Positions 1 through 24,654 of a stretch of 64,000 nucleotides of DNA are shown here, piece after piece. Source of the DNA: Climacium dendroides (Eukaryota; Streptophyta; Bryopsida; Hypnales; Climaciaceae); assembly GCA_950106755.1 (NCBI GenBank), contig OX467082.1, positions 16,678,001 to 16,742,000 on the forward strand, read 5' to 3'. The position numbers were made by a program, and so were the translations under genes. Positions within the stretch are counted from its first letter, which is position 1, and every line of letters begins with the position of its first letter. Under the pieces are notes generated by a model that saw nothing but the letters and a program-made list of their open reading frames with translations, did no database searches and was not told the DNA's origin.

Positions 1-235
1 AAAAAAACACACCCTGTAGCAAGCTCCAAGTTTTTATTTTGGGAAAAACATGGTAACTTTATTTTTTTTACTCACTGATGATCAATTTGGAATATGTATT
101 TGGGATTCAGTTGAGAACCTTGAATCTGTGGGGTCAGGTAGAAACACACCAAATTTTGCCAACTCTTTAATGGGGGACATATTTTTTACACTTATTTTAT
201 GAAGGTGAAAAGAGTTGAATATGCCTTGCATGAGA

Positions 236-450
236 TAACCTTAGAAGGATGGGCTTGTCACTATGGAAATCATCCTTTGAGGTACCATGTGAATCACTAG
301 CTTAAAAAAATGTAAGATCATTCATTGGAGGTCAACTACTGTGCAGGACTTCCCATTTTTATTCAAAATGCCAAAGATGAACATCTGCATTTCTATCATA
401 CATAGAAGGAGTTTGGACAATTAATGTTTTTGGCATCTTTTTAGGATTAA
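236..450 (+). repeat. Dispersed repeat R1, copy 1 (diverged)
   Basis: This stretch aligns by eye with two later copies (36623-36852 and 38998-39220). Shared blocks include TGGAAATCATCC, a GTGAATCA block and CATTGGAGGTCAA-like text. The better copies start with TTAACCC/TTAATCC and end with GGGTTAA-like sequence, which suggests a short-terminal-repeat, non-autonomous DNA element of about 225 bases. No coding capacity. The superfamily is not clear. Confidence 0.55.
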
Positions 451-818
451 CCCTAAAATGAAGGTGAAGATGCTTTGTGTCTTTAGGGATGATTCGTTAT
501 AAACAACTGTAGATTGTAGGAATATTTTTCATCCACTAGGGAGGGCTTGAATGTATTTTTAAGTAAATAGTATTTTATATTTCCTTGATGTTATATTTTT
601 TATTGTTAAAAAAAAGATACTTAATCCATTGATTCCCCTAAGTATTGTTTCTACTTCATTTAGAAAATTTTAGAAAAATCCTTGAAATCTAGTATTTTAT
701 TGTAATTTAAACTTTGGTCCTTTGACTATGATTTGTTGATTTTACAGTTTTATAATGATAAGGTAAAAATTTATAATTAAAAAATATTAAAAAATCTTTA
801 CCATTATGTTATGCACTA

Positions 819-871
819 CATATATATATATAAATATATATATATAAATATATATATAAATATATATATAA

Positions 872-925
<54 letters not shown>
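819..925. repeat. AT dinucleotide microsatellite
   Basis: About 107 bases of alternating TA, interrupted at regular 12-14 base steps by an extra A (TATAAATATA). It is followed directly by a T-run. Confidence 0.95.
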
Positions 926-933
<8 letters not shown>

Positions 934-2933
934 TTTTAATTTTTTTTAAAATTTCAAATTTTTTAGCATGTTTTGTATTTGATATGAATTTTCTTCACTT
1001 TTTTCTTAAAAAGTTAACAATAATTTTAAGTTTTTACAAAAAAATTCAAATTTCTTTATCTTCTAAAAGACATGTGATTTCATCTCAATAAAAAAAAGTC
1101 ATTAATATATGATTGCAAAATAGCAACAAATAGAGTGAAGGATTGGAAGGCATGAATCCATAGTCATGGGTCTATCCTTTCATGCATAAAGCTCAAAGGA
1201 CAAGCCCATGATTACACAATTAAACTTCAAAATCCTCCATTCTTTATTTTTCCACTTTGTGATTATTTATGGATTTAATTCTTCATATTCCTTTCTTCAG
1301 AGAAGAGTGAAAAGTCTTCCATATATCATAAAAAATTTAGATACTTTTTGGCGAAATTTGAAATTACCTTTAAATATTGAAAAAAATATAAAGAAAATCC
1401 ATATCAAATTCAAGTTATGCTTGTAAAATCTATATTTTGTTCCATAAGTGTATAATATAGAACAAAACATTTTGGTGTAGATCAACTATTTTTGTGCTAT
1501 TTTTATAATAAAAAATCAATAGATCTCAGTTATTTGTCCAAAATGATAAACTTCATTTCATTAGTTTTTCTCAAATTCAAAGAATATTGTTTTAATGGCT
1601 AAAATTCAAAGTAAGAACAACAAGCCTAAAATTGTCAAAATAAACTATAAGGTGATCTATGGATAACTGGTATCCATTTTCTTGTTAGAAAAGTTAACAA
1701 TACTACTTTAAGGGAATTTTCAACACCATCTTTCGTGAATGAGTTCAAGCAATTTTTCAATGAAAATTGTATGAAAAAATTATCTATTTTTGTTATAGAT
1801 GGCTTTCTAAAGTTGTCCAAAGGATACAAATTGGTCAAAGCATTGTTTTAAGATTATCCTTTAAGTGAGTCTCATAAAGAAGGAATGTATTGCAGATTAG
1901 GGACATTTAGAATAAAATGAATTATAGCTTGACAATAGAATCAAGATATAGAATCTTCATTTTGTAGTTATTCATTTCCTTCTCATATGATTTAAAACCT
2001 TATCCAATAATCATAAAGCATCAAGTGACAAAGTTAGCTACATTATTAAACAATAGTTTTTTTTGTCCAATTATATACTTAGACGTCCATCCATTTGATA
2101 TAGTTCCTAGAGCAAACTTTTGAAAATGTTTGTCATATCCATCCAATAGATGTTGCCTTCAGCTTAGAAATGAAGAGGATGTCATAATCAAGAGCCTTGT
2201 TGAATTAAAAAAAGTCATGCCTTGAGGGTAGACATTAGAGCTTGATGTTCAAATTAAGGCATAAATTTGACAACTTCATTGATTATTTGGATGTCAATCT
2301 CTTTTAAGAGATTTGGGACTAAAATGTTGGATGGATGTATAATTAGATAAAGACCCAATTGGAAGGACAAGGACCATAGTGTGTATGCCTTCTTTATTTT
2401 ATCAAATTCTAACAATAGTGTTGAAAAGCTCTAGAGGCTACAAGTTTTGCACATGGATGTATTCCTAGATTTTTTTTAGGCCTAATTTACACTAAATCAA
2501 GAGGTGAGTAGGCTAATTTTTGAAGGTTTTGATTGGCTAATATTGAAAAGTTATGGCAAAATGGATTTACACCTTGAAATGAGAGGTCATAGCCCTCCCA
2601 AAAGGCTCAATGATGTGTCCAAAACACACTTTTTTTTTGTCTATGTATCAACAAAAGTCCTTAAATTTTGAGCTTTCCTAAAATATAATTAGACCCACCT
2701 CAATTGGGATGGGTTTGCTTTGAATTTCCCAAAGGATCTCACTAAAAAGTGCAATTTCTAATTTTGTCCCTCATTGTAGTTGACACCAATCCAAAAGTCA
2801 TGACTCTCTAAAAGAGAACTTATCAATGGAAAACAAGGGGCTTGGAAAAAGACTTCTTAGTTTTTTGGCCCCTCCATTTTTGATGTAAATAGGGCCTTAA
2901 GTGGTTGCTCAAACATTGTTCTTTATAGATGTC

Positions 2934-4371
2934 TTAACCTATAAATGCCCAAGGCTTTTTTTGAGCTTCTCAAAATTTGCTCTATGTTGAACAAAAAATG
3001 AACATTTTGATAAGTTCTATCAATTTATTTTGAATTGTACTCGAACAAATTCTAACTTGACATGTTAGAAATCACACATTCAAGAAAAGAAAACATAACA
3101 TTATTACTTATGGCTTGGAAGCTTATCATATTTGATCATGAGGGTGATAAAACTATGAAAGTGAATTGAAGTCTTTCAATCTTCTACATGTCAAGCTTAA
3201 AATTGAAGTCATCAAATACTTTGAGGTTAAAGGACATAACATGCATAACCATAATCAATTTAAGACTTCTCAAATTTAACTCTACAATTTTATTTAAATG
3301 AATTTTCTAATGTGATATTTTCTCCAAGAGACTCATTTTCAAGAACCTTCAACAATAGAAAATCAAGATTTGCAATGGACATCCTTACACAAAATCTTGA
3401 ATAGAAAAATCATAATCATAATCATACTACTAAAATCATAACTCCCTCTGTAATATCACAAATGCTACCACTAATACTAGGGGCTTGTGCTTGCTATGCT
3501 ATGCATTCATTATATCACATATTAGTAAAATTTTAATATATTTGAATAGAATGCATGATAATGATTTCAATAAGTCTTTAAAATAATTATTTTAATTATT
3601 TTATAGAAATATTTCCAATCATGCATACATAGAAATCATACACAATGTGATATTACTGAAATAGAGTAGCAGTTCACAATTACCTCTGTAATATCACTTT
3701 TTACAAAGGGTGATATTATAGAAATAATATAGTCGTTGCAATTGAGGTGATATTAAAGAGGATCAATATGGTGATATTATAAAGGTAGCAATTCCATTGC
3801 TTTTCTTGGCTTTATACTTCTTTTGCATTTCTATGATTTTGTGCTTTTGTGAGCTTTGAGCTTCTGATTTCAATTTTCTATTATTACTACCAAATGATTT
3901 GAGAAATTTATTAGATTGAACCAATTTTGGATTTCACAACAATTAAATTGTTCACGAAGCTTTTTAAATTTTTCTTTTAAATTTTTCTATTTAGGTTGCC
4001 ATTTTTTGTAACAATTGAGTCAAATTTCTAATGCATTTTAATGTATGTGTATCTTTTATTGTATTCATCATTGCATGTATATCATTCATCATTCATTAAA
4101 TTTCTATTGTTTATATCAATATATGTTTATTTATAAAAAAAATTATGTGAAGATTTTAATAATTTTTATCTAAAGATTTATTGAAATTCTTGCTCTTCAT
4201 TCTATCTAATACATAAAAATTCTAATGAAATTCTGATGGTGAATGCGTAGCATAGCAAGCGCCAACCACTAGTTCATTTCTAAAATCGTATTTTTGATGC
4301 TAAAACTAGACTCCGTAAATAATTTTTCAAAGATGTCAACTATTAAAAATAGTATTTTGGTAATGTTTTAT
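2934..4371 (-). mobile_element. About 650-base non-autonomous repeat R2, copy A, split by a nested insertion
   Basis: Starts TTAACCTATAAATGCCCAAGG and runs into sequence that matches, as reverse complement, the copy at 30777-31429. It also matches, in direct orientation, the copy near 21.9-22.3 kb. In the 22-kb copy the text around AGAAAAATCATAATCAT runs straight into the ATTTTTGATGCTAAAACT block. Here about 850 bases, including the 3476-4273 element, lie between those blocks. Without the insertion the length is about 650 bases, like the 30.8-kb copy. No transposase reading frame is visible. Confidence 0.6.
3476..4273. mobile_element. Nested 798-base inverted-repeat element (ACTAG ends)
   Basis: The left end reads ACTAGGGGCTTGTGCTTGCT and the right end, reverse-complemented, reads ACTAGTGGTTGGCGCTTGCT. 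Both continue into ATGCTAYGCATTC, giving terminal inverted repeats of about 33 bases. The interior has no long reading frame. The element sits inside repeat R2, shown by the uninterrupted relative at 22 kb. No clean target duplication could be found, so the superfamily is undecided. Confidence 0.7.
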
Positions 4372-5191
4372 TTAATCTCTAAAGTCCCAGGCCTTTGTTT
4401 CCATCAAAACCTACTCAAATTGCCATTTCTATTGCAAAGAGCAAAAAACTTTAAAAATTGTTAACCGCAAGATCTTGTACTACATTTGTATAAAAATGCT
4501 TGGAAAAAGTTTAGAAACTTTGAATGCATAGATTGCAAGATATTTGCAATCAAAGTAAAGAAAACAAGTTTTTTTTCCACCTTGATTTGCTAGATTATTG
4601 GCTTTGAATCTTTTTAACTTAAAATTTTTGCACTATTGATTTTAATCTTATAATTTTTTATATTGAAGAATTAAGTTGAAAATCTAGAGGAAAAAAATCA
4701 ACAAAAGAACACTTGATTTTCACTCATTAAAAAATTGTTAAGTAGAAGTAGGTTCAACATTGAAAGGATAACTAAACCGTCAATAACTCTAAGATGGAAT
4801 TGAAACAATGGTGAGATTGTTTGCCAAACAATTTTTAAATTTAAAAAGAAAAAATTGCATTTGAAATTGAAGTCTATAAAGTTATTTTTTCAAGAAGATG
4901 CTTAGATTGCCAAAAAACAAGATTATCCATTACTTTCCACCACTAGTCCAAATAGAATGAATCAAAACTTCAAATGTAGACAAAAATTTAATTTTTGAGA
5001 AAAAAAAAATTTAATTTTAAAAATTGAACTTTTTGTGTTTTTTGTTTAACTACCCCTTGAGTTGCTTTTCAAACATAACTTTTGTTTCTAGGCACCAATT
5101 GAAATAAAAATTATATGCCTAGAAAACTAACCTGATTTCCTACCTTCAAAAAAAGTTTCAAAAAATCATGTTAAAAATTAAGATCACACCA

Positions 5192-5354
5192 GCCTACCCA
5201 AAATCCCAAGTGTCCCCATAGGGACTTTGGGACTTTAAAGGTTAAGCCTACCCAAAATCCCAAGTGTCCCCATAGGGACTTTGGGACTTTAAAGGTTAAG
5301 CCTACCCAAAATCCCAAGTGTGCCCCGTAGGGACTTTGGGACTTTAGAGGTTAA
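5192..5354. repeat. Three tandem copies of a 54-base hairpin unit
   Basis: Units start at 5192, 5246 and 5300. The first two are near-identical; the third carries small changes and one extra base. Each unit contains an internal inverted repeat (AAATCCCAAGTGTCCC...GGGACTTTGGGACTTT), so each copy can fold. The array lies about 560 bases beyond the polymerase theta stop codon. Confidence 0.95.
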
Positions 5355-5912
5355 CATCAAAGTATTGTCAACACCATAATTTGGTGCCTTGGGCATGCAG
5401 GGGTTATTATATTAAAAAACAAAACTGAGAACGCAATAACTCATTCAACTGCATAGCGACAGTCAGTTGACAAATTCTTGGATGCTTAAACACGAATCAT
5501 GATACACTTGATCCTCAGAAAGTTCAATCACATGACAAATTTACGAATTCTCTAAAATGGTTCGTTTTTCCTATGAAACAATTGGTCCCCAAGGGGTACA
5601 CATGGCATACACACCCCTTTTTTTGAACCAAAAATAATGACATTTGAGACTAATCTTGCAAACTAACAGTATTCTGACTATAAAAAGGTCTTCTAACTCG
5701 GATCAAAATAGTTGATCAGAGTTAAGTTCCTCGTGCAAAATCCTTCGTATCCACCTACACCCCAGCCGCATCTGATTATAGTACATTATGTCCACTGCTC
5801 TCCGTTTTCCTGCGATATCACATGTAACTGTACATCTAGAATAAAATTGTTCTAGAAGAATGGTACCTGTAAAATTAGTCCCTGAGAATGGGACAATCTA
5901 TACTACGGTGGT

Positions 5913-20225
<14,313 letters not shown>

Positions 20226-21196
20226 CTTCGCTATCTTATCCCAACCTCGTTTCTGGCCCTACGCACTTCTTTCAAGATCCACGCTACCCATTCTCTCCAG
20301 TCCCGCATGCTTTCCAATTCCACTTCGTTAAAATTAGAGGGGTGAGCATTGCCATCACCCTCAGCAGTGATCTAATTTCAGCAAGCCGCGCTCTACTATA
20401 GAAAACTCGCTGTAGGTGCAACGGCTTCTCCAAGGGTTCATTCGCAGCGTGCCATAACGCCAAGAAACTAATCCCCCAAGATTGCAATGCCCGCTTCTTG
20501 CATTCACGATTAAAACCACCTTAACACTTGGATTCTCGCTCTTCAAGTTGGGGAAATCTCAACAGTGAATGATCCTGACTACCATTCGAACTTGTGACAG
20601 TTCCATACACTGACGATTGCAATCATAATCATCCGCACTCCAATCTTCCCATAACTGGTAAAAAAACTACCAACCGAGCAAGCTCTCTTCAAATATTGTA
20701 CTCCCTAGCCAATTCGAACAGAAATGCGAATGGTACTCAAATCACGTCCTCAACTTTTTCTGACAACTTGCACGAGATCAAGAACATAATAAAACTCCTT
20801 CAAATATAAAATGCCGAAACCTATATTGAAGGCACTCATGGCCTCTAACCTCGAAAGTGATAAAATCATCGCCAAATGGAGAACTATTTCCCAACCACTC
20901 ACATTCCTTTCTTGGAACAGGGGTTACGGCAAAGAGGGCATGGATTCAACCCTGTAGCAACCAAAGCCAATGACGAGAGTCGGCCTGGCGTTTGGGAGAC
21001 ATTAATGATGGATGTGGTGTTCAAATCGAGGAATGATAAATTTAGAAACCTAGCTTCAACGGACCATTGATGGTGTCAGAGATTTGAAATTGCGGGCACT
21101 GCAGGAACACGACAGACAGGGAAGCTTTCCTTGAAAAGGGGGTTTCGCCGTTCGCCTTCTTCAGGACGCTTCTTCCCTCCCTATACCTGGACGTCT
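20226..21196. other. Upstream region of polymerase theta gene
   Basis: Sequence upstream of the POLQ start codon. It has several plus-strand frames of 60-80 codons (20594-20809, 20876-21070), none with recognisable similarity or splice context. The POLQ 5' UTR and promoter should be here. No TATA-like or E2F-like site stood out clearly enough to annotate. Beyond about 21.1 kb the sequence becomes pyrimidine-rich and enters the inverted-repeat element. Confidence 0.5.
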
Positions 21197-22434
21197 GTGG
21201 GCCCCTGCTCCCCTCCGTTCCCTCCGTCCGTTCCCTTCCTCCCTGCTTTGGCCTTGCCCTTCGCTCCTTCTCCCTTCCTTCCTTGACTCTTTCAACCTCA
21301 AACTTGTATCTTTGCCTTTAATCCCTAATTGTCCAAGGCACCAAATTTTTGTGTTTCATATATTGTGAAGTTAAAATAAAGCTTGAAGAATCAATTTTCT
21401 TTTCCTATGTGATTTCTAACATATCTAGTTTGAATTTGTACTGTTACAATTCAAAAAAAATTGATTCAACTTATAAAAATATTGACCTTTGTTCAATTTA
21501 GAACAAATTTTGAGAAGTTGAAAACAAGCCCTGAACATTTAGGGGTTAATTGTTTTCTTTTGCATCAAATGTTGAACTTAAAATTTCATTCCAAATACTT
21601 CTTAATTACCATTCATTACAAAAGCATGGTCACAATCTTCATCAATATTTTTTTAAAACAAATCCAACCGTAGGATTTTTTGGTTAACTTACTCAAGTAT
21701 TTTGTTTCAAGGTTATAAAATGACTTTTACTACCAACTGCAAGTTCAATGTACCAAAATTTAACTTTAGACGTAGGCTTCACTAGCCCTTCTAAAGTTGA
21801 AGGCTTTTGTATTTCAACATTTTTAGAAAAGAAATATGTATGTGCTATAACTTGTCCATGTAGTCAATATGTTAGAAAAGTCAATATGTTCAAAAATCTT
21901 TCAAACTTCTTTTCACGTCTGAAATTTGAAAAGTTGGTCACCCCAAAAATATATGAGATTATAGGGCCCAACATGCACAAAACCAATCAATTTATGGCTT
22001 TCCAAAATCTACTCTACAATTTTTTTAAATGAATTTCTTATGTAATTTTCTTTTCCACAATCTAGAATATTTGAGGCTCATTTCCAAGAGTCCTCAACAC
22101 TACAAGGAAGTCAAGATTGCAATGGGTACCTTTGCACAAAATCATGAATAGAAAAATCATAATCATCCATTTTTAAAATCGAATTTTTGATGCTAAAACT
22201 AAACTTCAAATAGAGTTTTGCAAAAATATAAACTACTAAAAATAGAAAGGTGGTTAGACTTTATTTAACTTCACAATATTTGAAACTCGAAAATTTGATG
22301 CCTTGGACAATTAGGGGTTGAAAGCAAGGACACAAGGTTGAGGATGAAGGAACCTATGGCCAAAGAGGAGTCGGGAAGGGAGAAGAAGAGGGAAGGGAAC
22401 GGACGGAGGGAACGGAGGGGAGCAGGGGCCCCAC
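21197..22434. mobile_element. 1.24-kb long-inverted-repeat (foldback) element
   Basis: Both ends carry GGGCCCCTGCTCCCCTCCGT followed by TCCCTCCGTCCGTTCCC in opposite orientation. The match continues with gaps through TTCAACC, CCTAATTGTCCAAGGCA and TATTGTGAAGTTAAA, giving arms of about 185 bases (21197-21384 and 22256-22434). The interior contains R2-family sequence in both orientations (TTAA-bounded piece 21318-21549; remainder to about 22318). No transposase frame. Long arms are typical of foldback or Mutator-like non-autonomous elements, but no target duplication was found, so the class is open. It separates the divergent POLQ and L11 genes and ends 287 bases before the L11 start codon. Confidence 0.75.
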
Positions 22435-22584
22435 TGCACCTAACAGACAACGTCCTGCATAGCTTGCCATGCCCGTGGCGAGCTGGCAGCGTTCATACCG
22501 GTCCCGGGTATCTCATAGTCCCGGGTATTATTGCTGCGAACATCACCCTCTGTAATATCACAATCCTGCGTGAACAGGGAGTTC

Positions 22585-22593
22585 AAACCCTAA
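22585..22593 (+). promoter_or_regulatory. Telo-box (AAACCCTAA) upstream of mitochondrial L11
   Basis: A perfect AAACCCTAA 128 bases before the start codon, followed by AAACCCT. This motif is known from plant promoters of ribosomal-protein and other translation genes. Function here is inferred from position only. Confidence 0.6.
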
Positions 22594-22720
22594 AACCCTG
22601 ATCTGGCATTCCAGTGGAGTGTCGAGTTCAAGCATTGTAGGGCATTGCTCGAGTCATGGTGCGATGTAGAGATTGATGGATTGATTGGAAGTCAGGTGGA
22701 GTCACAATAAGATTTTAGCG

Positions 22721-23167
22721 ATGGCTTCGAAGCAGGTGTCCGCCATCATCCGTCTGGTAGTGAACGCGGGGCAAGCGAAGCCGGCGCCCCCCGTGGGACC
22801 TGCCTTGGGACAGCACCGTCTGAATTTGATGGCCTTCTGCAAGGACTTCAACGCGCGAACTCAGAGCATCAAGTCCGATGTGCCGATGTCTGTCATGGTG
22901 ACCGCTTACAAGGATAACTCCTTCGAATTCGTCGTGAAGTCGCCTTCCACGTCGTACTTCTTGAAGAGAGCCGCAGGGTTGCAGTCGGGCGGGGGGAATC
23001 CGGGCCACAAGGTCGCGGGGTTTGTCACGCCGAAGCACGTATACGAAATCGCCAAGATCAAGCAGGCCGATCCGGATTGCCAGTACATGCCGTTGGAGTC
23101 GATTTGTAAGTCGATCATGGGCACTGCTCGCTCCATGGGGATTGAAGTCAGGGGGGTGCTTCCCTGA
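22721..23167 (+). CDS. MRPL11: Mitochondrial 50S-type ribosomal protein L11 (uL11m)
   Basis: Single exon, 148 aa. uL11 binds the GTPase-associated centre of large-subunit rRNA and forms the stalk base where elongation factors dock. The protein has the bacterial-type N-terminal domain with the proline-rich signature KPAPPVGPALGQ (about 20-31), then FCKDFNART and the rRNA-binding C-terminal domain with VYEIAKIKQADP and SICKSIMGTARSMGI. The wording is closest to plant mitochondrial L11, not the chloroplast form (which would carry a long transit peptide) or cytosolic uL11. The length fits the mitochondrial group. No clear cleavable presequence is seen, as is usual for this member. The start is the first ATG of the frame. 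The gene is GC-richer than its flanks. Localisation is inferred from family resemblance. Confidence 0.93.
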   Translation: MASKQVSAIIRLVVNAGQAKPAPPVGPALGQHRLNLMAFCKDFNARTQSIKSDVPMSVMVTAYKDNSFEFVVKSPSTSYFLKRAAGLQSGGGNPGHKVAGFVTPKHVYEIAKIKQADPDCQYMPLESICKSIMGTARSMGIEVRGVLP

Positions 23168-24130
23168 CTTTGCCCTAATTTGAAGTTTTTAAAATTAGGT
23201 CTTATTACTGCATGGTTTAGGAAATTGGAATCGAAAAGGTTCGGAACTAGAATTGACCGCAGGTCCCGAGGCTCGCTGTTATAGACATTGGCATTCGTCT
23301 ATCAACTCTTTAGCTTGTGATTACAGGTGATCGAATTTTTCCCTGCTTCTATTCTTCCAGCAACCTTAGTTACGCCCAATTCGCTGTCGGACTCCTGCTT
23401 GGGAATTCTGCGTGTCTGGATTCTTTCTTATGTGGCTGAAAAGCTTACCTTAATGACATGAACGCATCTCGATTACAGTGGTGAAGTCTAATTTGTGCAG
23501 TCGCTAGGTTCTCTTCCATAGTTGCCGTTGTTTAGGTAACTATGGACTAAATAAGTTTCCAGAGGCGGGATGCTTGGACATGATGCCAAGTTATCCTTCT
23601 AAATGAAAAAATGGTCTCACCATCTTCCATATCCGTACTTTTTGTTTGATCTAAGTGCTCAGAATTAGGGGGTTACAATGAAGAAAAGTGCTATCAGTCA
23701 ATGAGAGAGTCGCACAAGTGCCTTGAAACTTGGACTTGGCATTATGGTAATTGTTGGACACTTGCGGTGGGACTTGCTCGGGATTTATGTACCTTCAAGC
23801 TCAATATTCAGCCAAATTCTCAGCTGGCTTGTAGGATGAGTTAACAGAGCGAAGTCAATGATTCTTCGCTTCAAATTGCAGCAATGCGTGGGCTTATCAT
23901 TCAAGCCAAGTTTGTCTATGTTGTTGAAAATCTTGCTGGAGTAGGGCCATGTAGACTTTGTAGATGTAGATTGGCTGCTTTGGTTCAATAATTTGTAGCG
24001 TGCGTGTCTCAAGTGTTTAATCAGACTACGCAAGAGACCTGGAGATAAGTAAAAATTTTCAGGATAGTCTTGAAGTCTTGCTGGTCACTCCAACTACAAT
24101 TCAGCTCCACCCATCTTGCATCGTAATGTA

Positions 24131-24214
24131 GAGAAAATTGCACGTGGGTTTGCTTTATGACATATATGTGTGGAGAAAATTGCACGTGGGTTTGCTTTAC
24201 GACATATATGTGTG
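24131..24214. repeat. Two tandem copies of a 42-base unit
   Basis: The unit GAGAAAATTGCACGTGGGTT and following 22 bases occurs at 24131 and 24173 with one visible mismatch (TTTATGAC against TTTACGAC). Confidence 0.9.
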
Positions 24215-24439
24215 GAATTGGGGTGAAATTGGTCACCATTTTACAAACCCAATGGGTATCACCATGTGGGTTTTGCACATGGCAAAAGATTCATTCATTA
24301 TTCTATAAGCTTGACGGAAACTTTTGGATTACCATTGCAATTGTATAAGGATTTAAGAGAGCAACTTTAGTATTCAAATGAACAAGACAAATGGTAGTTT
24401 CCCATGGGACAACAAAGGAAACCAACTTGTTTTTAGATT

Positions 24440-24654
24440 CACTACAAGAGAAAGTGTCCAAATTGATAGAAACTGGCCTGAATCAACTAGTCCTAATTGA
24501 CAAAAAATTGACAAGTTTTTGTCACTCTAGACAAGAAAAGTGTCCTAATTGATAGAAAATTGTCCAAATTGACAAAAACTTGTCAATTTTTTGTCAATTA
24601 GGACTAGTTGATTCAGGCCAGTTTCTATCAATTTGGACATTTTTTCTTGTAGCG
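24440..24654. mobile_element. CACTA-end hairpin MITE, 215 bases
   Basis: Begins CACTACAAGAGAAAGTGTCC and ends, reverse-complemented, CGCTACAAGAAAAAATGTCC. Both continue AAATTGATAGAAACTGGCC and beyond, so almost the whole element is one long palindrome around a short centre. CACTA ends suggest mobilisation by a CACTA/EnSpm-type transposase. The 3-base flanks (ATT and CTT) match only in part, and one end has drifted from TAGTG to TAGCG. Confidence 0.75.

Larger units (their letters stand above)
1..5912. other. Gene-free AT-rich left flank
   Basis: No reading frame here has exon-like composition, splice structure or a recognisable family motif; the short frames near 1.2-1.8 kb are AT-driven. 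What can be seen is repeats, listed separately: a dispersed repeat copy, an AT microsatellite, a 650-base repeat family member with a nested element, and a 54-base tandem array. The last few hundred bases (about 5.4-5.9 kb) are the 3' flank of the polymerase theta gene and probably hold its 3' UTR. Confidence 0.75.

Noticed and set aside
1635..2210. Possible decayed transposase frame
   Set aside because: Short AT-rich frames without conserved motifs; cannot be separated from chance.
20594..21070. Plus-strand frames upstream of POLQ
   Set aside because: Short, overlapping the expected promoter and 5' UTR region, with no similarity to known proteins.
22715..23038. Minus-strand 107-codon frame over L11
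   Set aside because: Arg/His-rich shadow produced by GC-rich codons of the L11 gene.
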